Part shown: positions 9,188 to 18,618 of the stretch, one piece after another
Position numbering within the stretch: the first letter of the stretch is position 1
Layout: each line of letters opens with the position of its first letter
NCBI RefSeq assembly: GCF_017921815.1
Contig: NZ_JAGEMM010000004.1
Span: 248,001-312,000 of the forward strand
Source of the DNA: Microvirga antarctica
Lineage (GTDB): Bacteria; Pseudomonadota; Alphaproteobacteria; Rhizobiales; Beijerinckiaceae
Reading direction: 5' to 3'
DNA: 64,000 nt
Made by a program: the position numbers and the translations under genes
Notes under the pieces: generated by a model
The model's database searches: none
What the model was told of the DNA's origin: nothing
What the model saw: only the letters and a program-made list of their open reading frames with translations

Positions 9188-10929
9188 GTAAGGTTCTGCC
9201 TCGGGATCTTGATGGTAAAGCTGGTGCCGCCCAGCGGCCGGGGATCCACGGCAATCGTGCCCTTGTGAGCCTGCACAACGCTATAGGCGATCGCCAGCCC
9301 AAGTCCAGTTCCCGCGCCGACCGGCTTTGTCGTAAAGAAGGGCTCGAAGATCCGCTCACGCAGTTCGGGGGAAATTCCAGGGCCCGTGTCGCTGATCGTG
9401 ATGGTGTAGGTGGTGTCGTCGCTGGCGGTCTCGATATCGATTGCGCCTGTTCCGACAATCGCATCCGCCGCATTGCCCACGATGTTCATGACAACCTGGT
9501 TGAGGAGAGCGGGTGAGCAATAGAGGTCGACAGCGCCGCCGTAATGGCGCCGGACGTCAATGCGGGTGCCGAGCTTGTGACCGAGCAGCGCCAGCACGGT
9601 GTCAATCGACTCCCGAACGTTGACCGTCTGAAAATCGCCCTCGTCGAGCCGGGAGAAACGTCGCAGGTTCAGCACCAGCTCCTGAATTCGTCCCAGCCCC
9701 AGTTTCATGGCCGCGACCCGCTCGAGCGACTTGCGCACGGATTTCTCGAGCCCGGGATCGTCGGGGAGGTTTTGGGCCACGTCCGTCAACAGGCGCTCGA
9801 CGGTCCCCTGATGGGCGAGAATGAAGGCGAGCGGATTGTTGATCTCATGGGCAATGCCCGCGACCAACTCGCCCAGAGAGGCCATCTTGGCTGCCTGGAC
9901 GAGCTTGGCCTGCGTATCCTTCAGACGCTGGTTGGCCTCTTCCAGTTCGTGATTGGCCTTTTCGAGCGCCCCCGCGAGAGCTGCCCGCGCTTCTGCCGCC
10001 GCCGCCTCGGTGCGCGCGCGCTCGAGGGCAAGGTCGCGCTCCTGGAGTTCGGCCTCAATGCGCCAGTTTTCGTCCTGCAGGAGTTTGCGGCGGACCAGTG
10101 CGCGGATACGGACCCGCATGACGTCGGCATCCGCGGTCGCTGGCACGATGTCGTCAGCCCCCGCAGCGAACGCCCGTGCGAGGACATCCCCACCGTCCTC
10201 GTTTCCCAGACCGACGATATAGAAGGTGGCGACCTCGATCCCTGGCACAGGGGCGACGCCGCGATAGACATTCAGCTTTCGGCAAAGCTCGACGCCGTCG
10301 AAGCCGGAATTGAGGATGTTGACCAGCACGCAGTCGAGCGCTGCACCGTGTTTGCTGACGCGTTCAAGCGCCTCTTCAGGGCTGTCAACGCAGGTGACCG
10401 CGTAACCCTCGCGCGCAAGGACGCCCTCGAGCGAATGTCGCTGGGTTTCATCCTCGTCGACCACAAGGATCCGCGCCCGTCTGAACGTGCTGAAACTGGG
10501 CGCTTCCCGACCTTCTGAAACGACCGCAACCGGCGTCGCGCGGCGCCGCAACAACGCTCTGATGCGAAGAATAATGAGCGCCTGCTCGGCCGATTTCGAC
10601 ACATAGGCGTCGGCGCCGCTCTCGAGCCCCTGGCGTTCGACAGCCCGTTCACGGGCTTCCGTCAGCATGATGACCGGGATGGCGCGCGTGCGCACATTCA
10701 ATCGCATCTGCCGTGAGAGCTCGTCTCCATTCATGCCAGGCAGGTGGAAATCGGCGATGACCAGGTCGGGAAGCTTCTCGTTCAGGCTGTCGAGGGCTGC
10801 CTCGGCCGTGGATTTCCACGTCACATGGAAGCCGTTCGTTTCGAGGACGTAGCGCAGCTGCAGGGCCTGCGTCTCCGAGTCCTCGACCAGCAGGATCCGT
10901 GCGCCTTGATGCGCTGGGCCTGCCGTCAC
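9184..10929 (-). CDS. Hybrid histidine kinase, REC-REC-HK with a pseudo-receiver
   Basis: This is a soluble 581-residue protein. Receiver 1 (~10-130) is canonical (ED at 16-17, D60 in [12 protein letters not shown]112). Receiver 2 (~152-280) keeps the fold ([16 protein letters not shown]) but has N204 where the phospho-aspartate belongs, and the conserved lysine is replaced (DDIVPAT), so it should not be phosphorylated. A coiled coil (~285-345, rich in E, A and R) leads to HisKA (H361 in [10 protein letters not shown]) and HATPase_c ([25 protein letters not shown]). The GTG start overlaps the cheB stop (GTGA) and its stop overlaps the next kinase (ATGA). It could read the phosphorylation of the CheA pathway through receiver 1 and control its own kinase; that is inference. 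Confidence 0.86.
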   Translation of the reverse strand: MTAGPAHQGARILLVEDSETQALQLRYVLETNGFHVTWKSTAEAALDSLNEKLPDLVIADFHLPGMNGDELSRQMRLNVRTRAIPVIMLTEARERAVERQGLESGADAYVSKSAEQALIILRIRALLRRRATPVAVVSEGREAPSFSTFRRARILVVDEDETQRHSLEGVLAREGYAVTCVDSPEEALERVSKHGAALDCVLVNILNSGFDGVELCRKLNVYRGVAPVPGIEVATFYIVGLGNEDGGDVLARAFAAGADDIVPATADADVMRVRIRALVRRKLLQDENWRIEAELQERDLALERARTEAAAAEARAALAGALEKANHELEEANQRLKDTQAKLVQAAKMASLGELVAGIAHEINNPLAFILAHQGTVERLLTDVAQNLPDDPGLEKSVRKSLERVAAMKLGLGRIQELVLNLRRFSRLDEGDFQTVNVRESIDTVLALLGHKLGTRIDVRRHYGGAVDLYCSPALLNQVVMNIVGNAADAIVGTGAIDIETASDDTTYTITISDTGPGISPELRERIFEPFFTTKPVGAGTGLGLAIAYSVVQAHKGTIAVDPRPLGGTSFTIKIPRQNLT

Positions 10930-12002
10930 TTTCCGACTCCCTGCACCAGACGCGTGATTCGCGGCGCGATGAGGTCAAGAGGGAGGCTAGCCCGCACGCC
11001 GCCCATGCGCGTGGCTGCGGCCGGCATGCCATAGACAACGGCGGTGCTTTCGTCTTCGGCGATGGTGTAGGCGCCTGCCTGCTTCATCTCCAGCATCCCC
11101 TGCGCGCCGTCCTCTCCCATGCCCGTCAGAAGGACGCCAAGACCCTTCGGCCCTAGCGTCTTCGCGATGGATTGAAACATCAGCGTTGCGGACGGCCGCT
11201 GGCTCGCCAGAGGTGCGGCCGCGCTGATCTTGAGCGTTCCTGTCGGCGAGAGCATCAGGTGCCTGTCGCCGGGCGCGACGTAAATGCGACCGGCGACGGG
11301 AATCTCCTCATCGCGGGCGACACCGACAGACAACGCCATGATTCCATCGAGCCAGGACGCGAACCCTTCCATGAACGGCGCCCCCATGTGCTGGACCAGC
11401 AAAATCGGCAGCGGGAAGTCAGCCGGCAGGGCGCCCAGGACCTTCGCGAGAGCAGGCGGGCCACCTGTCGAGGCTGCAATGCCGAGAAGGGTCGGAGTCT
11501 GCGATTCCACGGGCTCATCCCGCCACATCGGAACGGTCCGGTCGCCGGCCGGCTTCCAAGCGAAGGAGCGCTGTCGAACAACGGTGACCTGACTCATGAT
11601 GTAAAGTTGCGTGCATATCGTGTGGGCGACAGCCTCATAGCCCGCGCTTGTCACCCCGACAGGTTTCTCCACGACGGAGAGAGCGCCGGCGCGAAGCGCG
11701 TTCATGGAGATTTTCAGCGCCGAATCCTCGATGCTTCCGGCGATGACCACGATGGGCGTCGGGCGCTCGGACATGATGCGCCGGGTCGCCTCCAGCCCGT
11801 CCATGCCGGGCAGGCGGATATCCATGGAAATCACGTCCGGCTGAACCCGGCCGATTTCCTGGAGCGCTTCTTCGGCCGAACTGACAGCCGCGGCAACGAT
11901 CAGACGCGGGTCGCGCGCGACAATATGCGCCAGCAGCTGCCGCACCACGAGGGAATCCTCCACGATCATCACGCGGACGGGCGATGGAGAGGGAGAGATC
12001 AT
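10926..12002 (-). CDS. cheB: Chemotaxis-type methylesterase CheB (WspF-like)
   Basis: This is a 358-residue protein with an N-terminal receiver (D61 in ISMDIRLPGMDG, K113) and a C-terminal CheB methylesterase domain. The catalytic triad residues S178 (IAASTGGP), H205 (VQHMG) and D298 (TGMGEDG) are all present. It removes methyl groups from (or deamidates) glutamates of the MCP, opposing CheR, and is activated by phosphotransfer from CheA. The ATG overlaps the cheA stop and its TGA overlaps the next gene, both by four bases. In Wsp systems the homologue WspF sits at the same place, directly after the CheA-receiver hybrid. Confidence 0.93.
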   Translation of the reverse strand: MISPSPSPVRVMIVEDSLVVRQLLAHIVARDPRLIVAAAVSSAEEALQEIGRVQPDVISMDIRLPGMDGLEATRRIMSERPTPIVVIAGSIEDSALKISMNALRAGALSVVEKPVGVTSAGYEAVAHTICTQLYIMSQVTVVRQRSFAWKPAGDRTVPMWRDEPVESQTPTLLGIAASTGGPPALAKVLGALPADFPLPILLVQHMGAPFMEGFASWLDGIMALSVGVARDEEIPVAGRIYVAPGDRHLMLSPTGTLKISAAAPLASQRPSATLMFQSIAKTLGPKGLGVLLTGMGEDGAQGMLEMKQAGAYTIAEDESTAVVYGMPAAATRMGGVRASLPLDLIAPRITRLVQGVGK

Positions 12003-14242
12003 AACAGTTGTCCGATGGTCGCCAGAAGGTCGCGCTGGTCGAATTTCTGTTTCGTGAGATAGGCGCTGGCGCCCAGGTCCAATCCCCGACGAATGTCGGC
12101 AGGGTCGGCGCGGGATGTCATGAGAATCAGCGGCGTGGCGGCCAGGCGTCCATCTGCCTTGATGGCCTGGAGGAGGCCGAACCCGTCCATCCGCGGCATT
12201 TCCACATCCGCGATGACCAGGTCGATGATGGTGTTGCCGGACCGCAGAACATTGAGAGCATCGATGCCGTCCACGCTCAGGAGAACACGATAGCCTTGCG
12301 ATTCAAGAATGCTTTTCTCGAGCGTCCGCGTCGTGATCGAATCGTCCACCACGAGAATCGTCGTCGCTCGGATCTCAGCCGCTTCGCCGTTGTCGAGAAT
12401 GCCCAGTCCGCTCGACGCGACATGGCTCTCCTGCCGCGTCCAATGCTCGACAAGCATTTCCGGGCTCAGCACGAGCGCCGGCACTTCATCCTCGAGCATG
12501 ACCGTTCCTGTCACCATCGCGCTCGTTCCAATCACCGCAACGTCGCTGACCAGCATCGTCCGGACGTCTTGGAAGGAATCCACCGCAAAGGCGCAGAAGC
12601 GAGAGCCGTTATTGACCAGGACAGCTTTCACAGTCCCGTTCTCGATTGGAAGATGTGCACGTGGTGATCCTGTAAGGGCTGCCAGGGCGATGACTGGAAC
12701 CACAACGTCTTGCCCCCCCACCGCGATCCGTGCCGTCGGACGTCCTTCCACACTTTCCAGCTCAGCCGCGCCGATGCGGAGCAGCCGTTCGATCCCGTAA
12801 GTCGGAAATCCGAATGTCCGACCCTCCGTCTCCACGAGGAGAAGCGGCTGACGGGCGGCGTTGAAAGGTACGCTGAGGATCACCTCCGTGCCCCACGGAA
12901 AACGTGGGCGGAGGAGAACCGAGCCATGGAGCTTGCGCACCGCTTCGGCCACGACGGAGAGCCCCATGCCGCGACCGGACAGTCGGTTCACCTCGGTCGC
13001 GGTGGAGAACCCCGGGGCAAAGACCAACGCGAGGAGCTGGTCCATCATGGGTCCACGCTCTCCCGCCTCCCTCTTGGAAAGGAGGCCGCGCTCAATCGCC
13101 ACCTCCTCGATCCGTGCGAGATTGGGGCCGCGCCCATCGTCCCGGATGCTGACCGCAAGGCGACCGCCGCGGGAGGCCAGCTCGAGAGTTATCTCGCCAC
13201 GTTCAGGCTTTCCCTTGCTGGCGCGCTCGGCGGCCGATTCGAGGCCATGGCTGATCGCATTGCGCAGCAGATGCATGATCGGGTCCTTCAGCGCCTGAAG
13301 GACCTGGCGGTCGACCTGGATATCGAGGCCGAGAATGCGCACGTGAACCTCGCGGCCCTCATTACGCGCGATATCCCGGACCATGTGGCCGAAGCTCCCG
13401 AACACCGTGTCGGCAGAGACCAGCGACACCCGGTCGATGTCGTCGCGAACCCGTCGGGCCGCCTGATCGATGGTCCAGGCCGATTTTCGGCGATCGCGGG
13501 CCAGGGCGGAGAGGGTCCGGAACAGGAGTTTCAGATCCTCGTCGAACGCCTGCAGGCGTGATGCCGACGAACCGGCAGCGCGTCGGGTCGAACGCGCGCC
13601 CTCGCTCGTCGCGCCCTTGAGATGGGGTTGAAGCTGGTCCCAGTTGCGGCGAAGCCCCCTGACGTCGAGTTCGATCTGCTGCAGGTCTTCGCCGATCGCC
13701 TCATCCGCCTGAATTTCAGCCAGCAATTGATGCATCGAGCTGGACAATTGCTCCATCTGCTCGGCAGCCACGCGCAAGTAAGCGCCAGCGCCGTGATCCG
13801 TCGGAACTGCGGCTTCGGGCTTGGCGACGGCGATCTCGTCAGGCGCGGCCTTCGGTTCAGGGCGCGGTCGTGGCGGAAGCCCGAGAATCTCCGTGAGTGC
13901 ATCGAGTGCTGCATCGGATGATGTCGTCGCGTTGTCCGCGTCGATTTCGGCGACAAGGTCTTCAATGGTGTCCAGGCTCAGACGCACCGCGGCGATAGCC
14001 TTGTCGTCGAGAGCCTGATCGCCCTCGAGAATTCGCGAGAACAGCGCCTCCAGCTGATGCGCGACCTCTTCGACGCTCGGAAGTTCGACGGCACGCGCGG
14101 CGCCCTTCAGAGAATGGGCGCGCCGAAACACATCGTTCAGATCGATTGTGCCGGAGCTCTCGAGGGCCCGTCGGATGGCGTCGAGATGCTCTCGATGCTC
14201 CACATCGAACGCCGCGAGCAGAAGTTTGCGAATATCCTTCAC
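11999..14242 (-). CDS. cheA: CheA-REC hybrid histidine kinase (WspE-like)
   Basis: This is a 747-residue chemosensory kinase. It has an HPt domain with H43 in RAHSLKGAAR, a proline/alanine-rich linker (~115-150), a dimerisation helix region, HATPase_c with the CheA-type N box (HLLRNAISHGLE), DDGRGPN and the GRGMGLSVV lid, a CheW-like domain (~480-600) and a C-terminal receiver (D679 in IADVEMPRMDG). No separate P2 CheY-binding domain is recognisable, which fits a kinase that phosphorylates its own receiver. CheA fused to a receiver is typical of the Wsp and other non-flagellar chemosensory systems. It overlaps cheB (ATGA); a 29-bp gap separates it from the MCP gene. Confidence 0.93.
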   Translation of the reverse strand: MKDIRKLLLAAFDVEHREHLDAIRRALESSGTIDLNDVFRRAHSLKGAARAVELPSVEEVAHQLEALFSRILEGDQALDDKAIAAVRLSLDTIEDLVAEIDADNATTSSDAALDALTEILGLPPRPRPEPKAAPDEIAVAKPEAAVPTDHGAGAYLRVAAEQMEQLSSSMHQLLAEIQADEAIGEDLQQIELDVRGLRRNWDQLQPHLKGATSEGARSTRRAAGSSASRLQAFDEDLKLLFRTLSALARDRRKSAWTIDQAARRVRDDIDRVSLVSADTVFGSFGHMVRDIARNEGREVHVRILGLDIQVDRQVLQALKDPIMHLLRNAISHGLESAAERASKGKPERGEITLELASRGGRLAVSIRDDGRGPNLARIEEVAIERGLLSKREAGERGPMMDQLLALVFAPGFSTATEVNRLSGRGMGLSVVAEAVRKLHGSVLLRPRFPWGTEVILSVPFNAARQPLLLVETEGRTFGFPTYGIERLLRIGAAELESVEGRPTARIAVGGQDVVVPVIALAALTGSPRAHLPIENGTVKAVLVNNGSRFCAFAVDSFQDVRTMLVSDVAVIGTSAMVTGTVMLEDEVPALVLSPEMLVEHWTRQESHVASSGLGILDNGEAAEIRATTILVVDDSITTRTLEKSILESQGYRVLLSVDGIDALNVLRSGNTIIDLVIADVEMPRMDGFGLLQAIKADGRLAATPLILMTSRADPADIRRGLDLGASAYLTKQKFDQRDLLATIGQLL

Positions 14243-14271
14243 GAGGCTGGGCGCTCCCGATGATCTTCAGG

Positions 14272-15948
14272 TCACAAACGGTAGCGCTCGACGAGCCCCA
14301 CGAGCTGCTGCGACAGGCCGGAAAGATTGGCGGCCGCCATATCCAGCTGCCGCGTTCCCGCGGCGGTCTGCTGGCTCGCCTGCCGGATGTTCTGCAGAGC
14401 GCTCATCACCTGCTCGATCCCGAGCTGCTGCTGGTTGGTCGATGCCACGATCTGCTGGAACGTCTGCACGCTCTCCTGAACGCGGCTCGAAATCTCCGTG
14501 ATGGTGGATTGCGTGGTATCGGTGCGCTCCTTTCCGGCGGTCACACGCTTGACCGCTTCCTCGGTGAGCATGACCGAAGAATTGATCCCGCGCTGGATAT
14601 CGCCGAGGATCGATCGAACTTGCGAAGTCGCGTCCTTCGCCTGGTCGGCCAGCACCTTCATCTCCGATGCCACGACGGCAAAGCTGCGACCGTTCTCGCC
14701 CGCCGCGGCGGCCTCGATGGCAGCATTCAGCGCCAGAAGGTGAGTCCGCTCCGAGATGTCGTTGACGGTGGAGATGATCTCTCCCACGGCCTGAGTTTTC
14801 TCGCTGAGCGCAACAATGTTTTCCGCCACAGCCTCTGCCTGGTCGCGAATGGCATCCATGGCCCGTGCGGTCTCGTCCACGGCCTGGAGGCCAGCCACGC
14901 TGGTCTGCGCGGTGGCCTGTGCGGCCGCGATCACTTCCTGCGCCCGCTTGCCGATCTGCGCCCCCGCGTGGGTGATCTCGTCAACGGTAGCGGCGGTCTC
15001 CTGCACGGCTGCCAGTTGTTCTTCGACACTGGCGGCCTGTTCCTGGGTCGATGCCCGGATTTCAGCCGCAGCAGCGTTGAGATTCTCGGTCGCTTCCCGA
15101 CTTTGCCTGGCCAGTTGTCGAAGTCCCTCGACCATTCCATTGAGGGTGCCGCCGAGCCGTCCGAGTTCATCGGTTCCGGCCGTTGCGGTCTGACCGGCAA
15201 GATCGCCGCGGCCAACACGCTCCACAAACTCCATGAAGGCATTGAGCGGATTGGCGATGGATGCCCGCAGCACGTACGTGATCAGAACGCTGAGAAGCGC
15301 GACGACAGCGAGCGCCAGAATGATCGACGTTCTGCTCTGCTCATAGACCTCGCCAACCCGCCGCTGCCCGATGGTGATGGCCTCGTTCAGAACCTTGCTG
15401 ATGTCCTCAAGCGATTTGCCCCAGGCGTCGCGGCTCACCCTCAGCGCGTTCTCCGTGCTGACGATCGCCGAAAGGTCGTTGGCCTGGATCGCACTGAATT
15501 GCTGTTCTGAGCCCACGCGGATCTGGCGCAACTGGCCGCTGGAGGTGTTCAGCAATTCGCTGATTCGCCGCCAGGCGTCTGCGCGCTGGCTCGTCGCGGA
15601 CGTGGAGATGTAACTATTCGTGGTCACGATGGCCTGGGCCAGCGTCGATTCCGCGGCTGCGGCACGCCGTCCCCAATCGGCAACCAGGTCTTCGTATGGA
15701 CCGGGTTGCTGGCCGAGAGAGCGCAGGAAATAGCGGCTGAGCGCCTCCTCGCGCGCGGCGCGCATGTCATTCTGGCTGCGCCCGATCGCGTCGAGCTGGC
15801 GTTGCAAAGCCAGATCACGATTGACGATGGTTTCCGTCGTCCTCGTCACGTCGTCAAGCTGGTTGATGGTGTAGGCGCCCAATCCCACCATCAGCGCAAC
15901 AATGAACGCGAAGCCGAGAAGGATGCGATTCGCAATCGAGATTGTCAC
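14272..15948 (-). CDS. Methyl-accepting chemotaxis protein (WspA-like)
   Basis: This is the 558-residue transmembrane receptor of the cluster. TM1 lies at ~8-28, then a helical periplasmic region (~30-208) of the four-helix-bundle type, TM2 at ~210-232 and a HAMP domain (~233-285). The long cytoplasmic coiled coil has its hairpin tip at [22 protein letters not shown]. Glutamine/glutamate-rich stretches flanking the tip look like methylation helices. The C-terminus (LVERYRL) has no CheR-binding pentapeptide. It is the only MCP in the window and lies between cheW and cheA, so it is the sensory input of this array. Its stimulus cannot be read from the sequence; Wsp receptors respond to surface contact. 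Confidence 0.92.
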   Translation of the reverse strand: MTISIANRILLGFAFIVALMVGLGAYTINQLDDVTRTTETIVNRDLALQRQLDAIGRSQNDMRAAREEALSRYFLRSLGQQPGPYEDLVADWGRRAAAAESTLAQAIVTTNSYISTSATSQRADAWRRISELLNTSSGQLRQIRVGSEQQFSAIQANDLSAIVSTENALRVSRDAWGKSLEDISKVLNEAITIGQRRVGEVYEQSRTSIILALAVVALLSVLITYVLRASIANPLNAFMEFVERVGRGDLAGQTATAGTDELGRLGGTLNGMVEGLRQLARQSREATENLNAAAAEIRASTQEQAASVEEQLAAVQETAATVDEITHAGAQIGKRAQEVIAAAQATAQTSVAGLQAVDETARAMDAIRDQAEAVAENIVALSEKTQAVGEIISTVNDISERTHLLALNAAIEAAAAGENGRSFAVVASEMKVLADQAKDATSQVRSILGDIQRGINSSVMLTEEAVKRVTAGKERTDTTQSTITEISSRVQESVQTFQQIVASTNQQQLGIEQVMSALQNIRQASQQTAAGTRQLDMAAANLSGLSQQLVGLVERYRL

Positions 15949-15949
15949 G

Positions 15950-16546
15950 TTACACTCCAGAAGCCGGGAAGGGGAAAAGGAAGGGGCGGATCAGTTGATC
16001 GACATCGAGCAAGGAGAGAACGCGCGCGCCACGGGCGGACCCGGACGCCATCTCCGCATATCCGATAACAGCCTCGGTCCGAAAGGCGTGCTGGTTCTCG
16101 GAGGAGATTGGCGTCGCGGGGAACACGCCTTCTGCGTGCTCGACCCGTAGGGCGACCCGCGGCTGCTCGCGCCGCAGCAGGACAAGGTGATGAAACTCGG
16201 TCTCAGCGGGCGCCGGGATGCCAAGTGCAGCTCCGAGGTCGATGACGCTGACAAGATAACCTCGCCGACCAATAATTCCGACGAGGGCAGACGGACCATC
16301 AGGCACCGGGACGCAGGGGCGCACGGGAAGGACCTCGACGATATCCGCCAGAGCAATCCCATAGCGCTCGCGCCCGGCAGTGCAGACCAGAACCGGCGCT
16401 GCCGGCCGCTCCGGCTCCTTTGCGGAGGATTGTCGCGAGGCGAGATCGAGCGTTCGCTCATCGAGAAGAAGGCGCGCGCTCTCCTCGGCCGAATATGCGC
16501 CCGCCCGGTTGATCTGTCGCAGTCTGCCGCGCAGTGACAATGCCAT
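15950..16546 (-). CDS. cheW: CheW-domain adaptor protein
   Basis: The protein has about 198 residues: an N-terminal ~50-residue tail rich in charged residues, then a CheW domain ([23 protein letters not shown], with VIDLGAALG and a C-terminal [10 protein letters not shown]). CheW couples receptors to CheA in the signalling array. The ATG at 16546 is preceded by AGGAGG with a seven-base spacer that overlaps the end of cheR, so it is preferred to the TTG two codons earlier. It is one of two CheW genes flanking cheR here, as in the Wsp operon (wspB and wspD). Confidence 0.88.
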   Translation of the reverse strand: MALSLRGRLRQINRAGAYSAEESARLLLDERTLDLASRQSSAKEPERPAAPVLVCTAGRERYGIALADIVEVLPVRPCVPVPDGPSALVGIIGRRGYLVSVIDLGAALGIPAPAETEFHHLVLLRREQPRVALRVEHAEGVFPATPISSENQHAFRTEAVIGYAEMASGSARGARVLSLLDVDQLIRPFLFPFPASGV

Positions 16547-16548
16547 GA

Positions 16549-17994
16549 TCAACCCTCCTGCCGCGGGGTGGTCAGGCGCTTCAGCCGCGCGCGCACCATC
16601 GTTCTGAAATCCTTGGCGGTGAGGCCGTCGCCCTCCTCGAGCGGACAGTCATCCGGCAGATCTGCTGCAAGCCTCAGGGCGTTGGCAACCGATCGTTGGC
16701 CAGCAGCCGCGTGGTGGCGCGAAATCAGATGAAGACCGAGATGATAATGCGCCATGACAAATCTCTTATCGAGATAGATGCTGTCGCGGAAGGCCTTCTC
16801 TGCCTCCTGATCGCGCCCGAGGGTCTGGGCGATAAGGCCTTGAAAGAAGTGGAATATGGGGTCGATCGGCTGATCTCTCAGGCCACGCTTGCACAGCGCG
16901 TCGGCCTCCTCGAGATGTCCCGCATCGGCGAGCCGCCTGACATCGCGCAGCAGCACCGCTGCCTGCGAAACCGGCATGATTTCATCGATGGGGAGCGCAG
17001 GCAGGACCTTTGGAGACGACCATTCCGTCCGCTCTGAGGCAGGTGCGGGGTCCGTTGGAATTGCCGGCAGCCAGGGCACCGGAGCAAACGGTTCCTCGGC
17101 GACCGCGGGCGCGGCTTGCGAGCCATCGCCCGGCAAATGGCGATAGGCGGTCGTTCCGGGCAGGTTCAACGCCTGCATCATCGCCGCAAAAGCCGGGTTT
17201 GGCTCGGCGTGACCCAGCAGCATCCACCCCCCTTCCAAAAGCGTATCGCGCAGGGCTTCCACAACGCGATGGACCGTCTCCGGATGAAAGTAGATGAGGA
17301 CGTTTCGGCAGAGAATCAGGTCGAATTCCGTGAACTGGAGCGGCGACGTTCCGTCCAGAAGACTGAGCAGGTTGTGGCGTTCAAAACCCACGAGGGATCG
17401 AAATTCCGGCCGAAGCTGCCATTGGGCGCGCTCGGCGGCTGGGACGAAATACGCGGATTTCTCGGCTGGGGTCAGCGAGCGAAGCGCCCATTGCCCGAAG
17501 CGCGCGCGGCGGGCCGTCTCCAGAAAGGTCTCGTTGATGTCGGTGCCGATGATCCGCACCCGCCAGTTCGCGAGGTCCTCGCCGAGAAGTTCGGTGAGCA
17601 GAATGGCAATCGAATAGGCTTCCGCACCGGTGGCGCATCCTGCGCTCCAGATGCGAAGCCGCTTCTCGCCGCGTTTGCGCGCGATGATCTCCGGCAAAAT
17701 CACCTCGCGGAGGGCGGCGAACTGCTCCACGTAACGAAAGAAAAACGTCTCCCCGATCGTGATCTCGGCTTCAAGGCGTGCCCATTCGGCGTCGCCGAAG
17801 CCGGGGTCTTCGAGCAGCGCGAGATAGGCAGAACAATCGGGCTTTCCAGTTTCACGCAGGCGCTTGCGAACCCGCTCCCACAGCAGGTCGTCCTTGTCCT
17901 GATAGTAGAAGTGGCCAGTGCGCTCGATCACAAGGGATTTCAGCCGCGCGAAGGCGGGATCGAGGGCGTAGCCCTGAGTGAGTGGCGCTGGCAT
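16549..17994 (-). CDS. cheR: CheR-type methyltransferase with C-terminal TPR region (WspC-like)
   Basis: The 481-residue protein has a CheR N-domain, then a SAM-dependent methyltransferase domain with ETFFFR (~82-87), the SAM-binding WSAGCATGAE (~116-125), GTDINETFL and LILCRNVLIYF. It then has a proline/alanine-rich linker and a C-terminal tetratricopeptide region (~370-450) with helix pairs such as ADAGHLEEADALCKRGL. It methylates MCP glutamates. A CheR with TPRs and no flagellar context is a hallmark of WspC. The ATG overlaps the stop of the upstream cheW (TGATG), which decides the start; a longer frame upstream lies within cheW. Confidence 0.91.
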   Translation of the reverse strand: MPAPLTQGYALDPAFARLKSLVIERTGHFYYQDKDDLLWERVRKRLRETGKPDCSAYLALLEDPGFGDAEWARLEAEITIGETFFFRYVEQFAALREVILPEIIARKRGEKRLRIWSAGCATGAEAYSIAILLTELLGEDLANWRVRIIGTDINETFLETARRARFGQWALRSLTPAEKSAYFVPAAERAQWQLRPEFRSLVGFERHNLLSLLDGTSPLQFTEFDLILCRNVLIYFHPETVHRVVEALRDTLLEGGWMLLGHAEPNPAFAAMMQALNLPGTTAYRHLPGDGSQAAPAVAEEPFAPVPWLPAIPTDPAPASERTEWSSPKVLPALPIDEIMPVSQAAVLLRDVRRLADAGHLEEADALCKRGLRDQPIDPIFHFFQGLIAQTLGRDQEAEKAFRDSIYLDKRFVMAHYHLGLHLISRHHAAAGQRSVANALRLAADLPDDCPLEEGDGLTAKDFRTMVRARLKRLTTPRQEG

Positions 17995-18500
17995 CAAGCG
18001 CTCACCGTCCACTCGCTGAGGCGACTTTGGGCCGTCTGCGTTAACGTCGACAGGGCCTGCTGTTCCTCGGCGAAGAGAACGCGATCGACGGACAGGAGAT
18101 GGACAAGTTGCCCGTCGATGTCGATCTCGCCCTGGACGCATCCATTGAGCGTTCCTGCCTCTCGAACGGGAGAGACAAGGCGTCCGTCGACAAGAGCGAG
18201 GTCAACGACCCGGTCGACCAAAAACGCCATGGGACGTCCCTCGGTCACTCCATCCACCAGGATCAGGTGACGGTACAATCCGTTGTCAGTTCCGGCTTTC
18301 TGGCTCTCCAGGCCGAACAGCACATCCATTCGGACAACCGAAACAGCGGTTCCGCCAAGATTGAAGAAGCCCGCGAGTGGTTTCGGCAGGGACGGCGGAC
18401 GCCACAAGTGCGGCAAAGGGAGAAGCTCACGCACGTCATTGCGCCGAAGGGCACATCGCGTCCCGCCCACGTCGAACAGAAGAATGTGGAGGCTCGCCAT
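17994..18500 (-). CDS. cheW: CheW-domain adaptor protein, first gene of the chemosensory operon
   Basis: This is a 168-residue CheW-like protein (HILLFDVGGTRCALRRNDVREL, FFNLGGTAVSVVRMDVLFGL, MAFLVDRVVD) that joins the receptor to the kinase. The ATG at 18500 is chosen over a TTG eleven codons upstream, because the extra residues do not match the CheW start and a purine-rich GGCGGA/AGCGAG stretch lies upstream. It starts 118 bp after the end of bcsK on the same strand, with a candidate promoter between. Every later gene in the cluster follows within 30 bp or overlaps. Confidence 0.86.
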   Translation of the reverse strand: MASLHILLFDVGGTRCALRRNDVRELLPLPHLWRPPSLPKPLAGFFNLGGTAVSVVRMDVLFGLESQKAGTDNGLYRHLILVDGVTEGRPMAFLVDRVVDLALVDGRLVSPVREAGTLNGCVQGEIDIDGQLVHLLSVDRVLFAEEQQALSTLTQTAQSRLSEWTVSA

Positions 18501-18556
18501 CTCGCTACAATCCGCCAAATTCAGGGAAAACAAGGCTGCGGGCCGGCGCAGTGCTG

Positions 18557-18605
18557 CTTATATTGGGCGGAGGGGTCGATGGAGCAACCTCTTTCGAACG
18601 TTCGA
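18557..18605 (-). promoter_or_regulatory. Candidate promoter and palindrome ahead of the chemosensory operon
   Basis: In the 118-bp gap between bcsK and cheW the minus strand shows TTGCTC (18587-18582), then AATATAAG (18564-18557). The spacer is 17 bases to AATATA or 19 to TATAAG, a plausible -35/-10 pair. Just upstream is a perfect 12-bp palindrome TCGAACGTTCGA (18594-18605) of operator size. No T-tailed terminator follows bcsK, so read-through from the cellulose operon is also possible. Confidence 0.3.
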
Positions 18606-18618
18606 TCGGGATTGTCCG

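Noticed and set aside
14146-15510. A 454-codon frame antisense to the MCP gene
   Set aside because: It mirrors the codon bias of the MCP on the minus strand and shows no recognisable domain.
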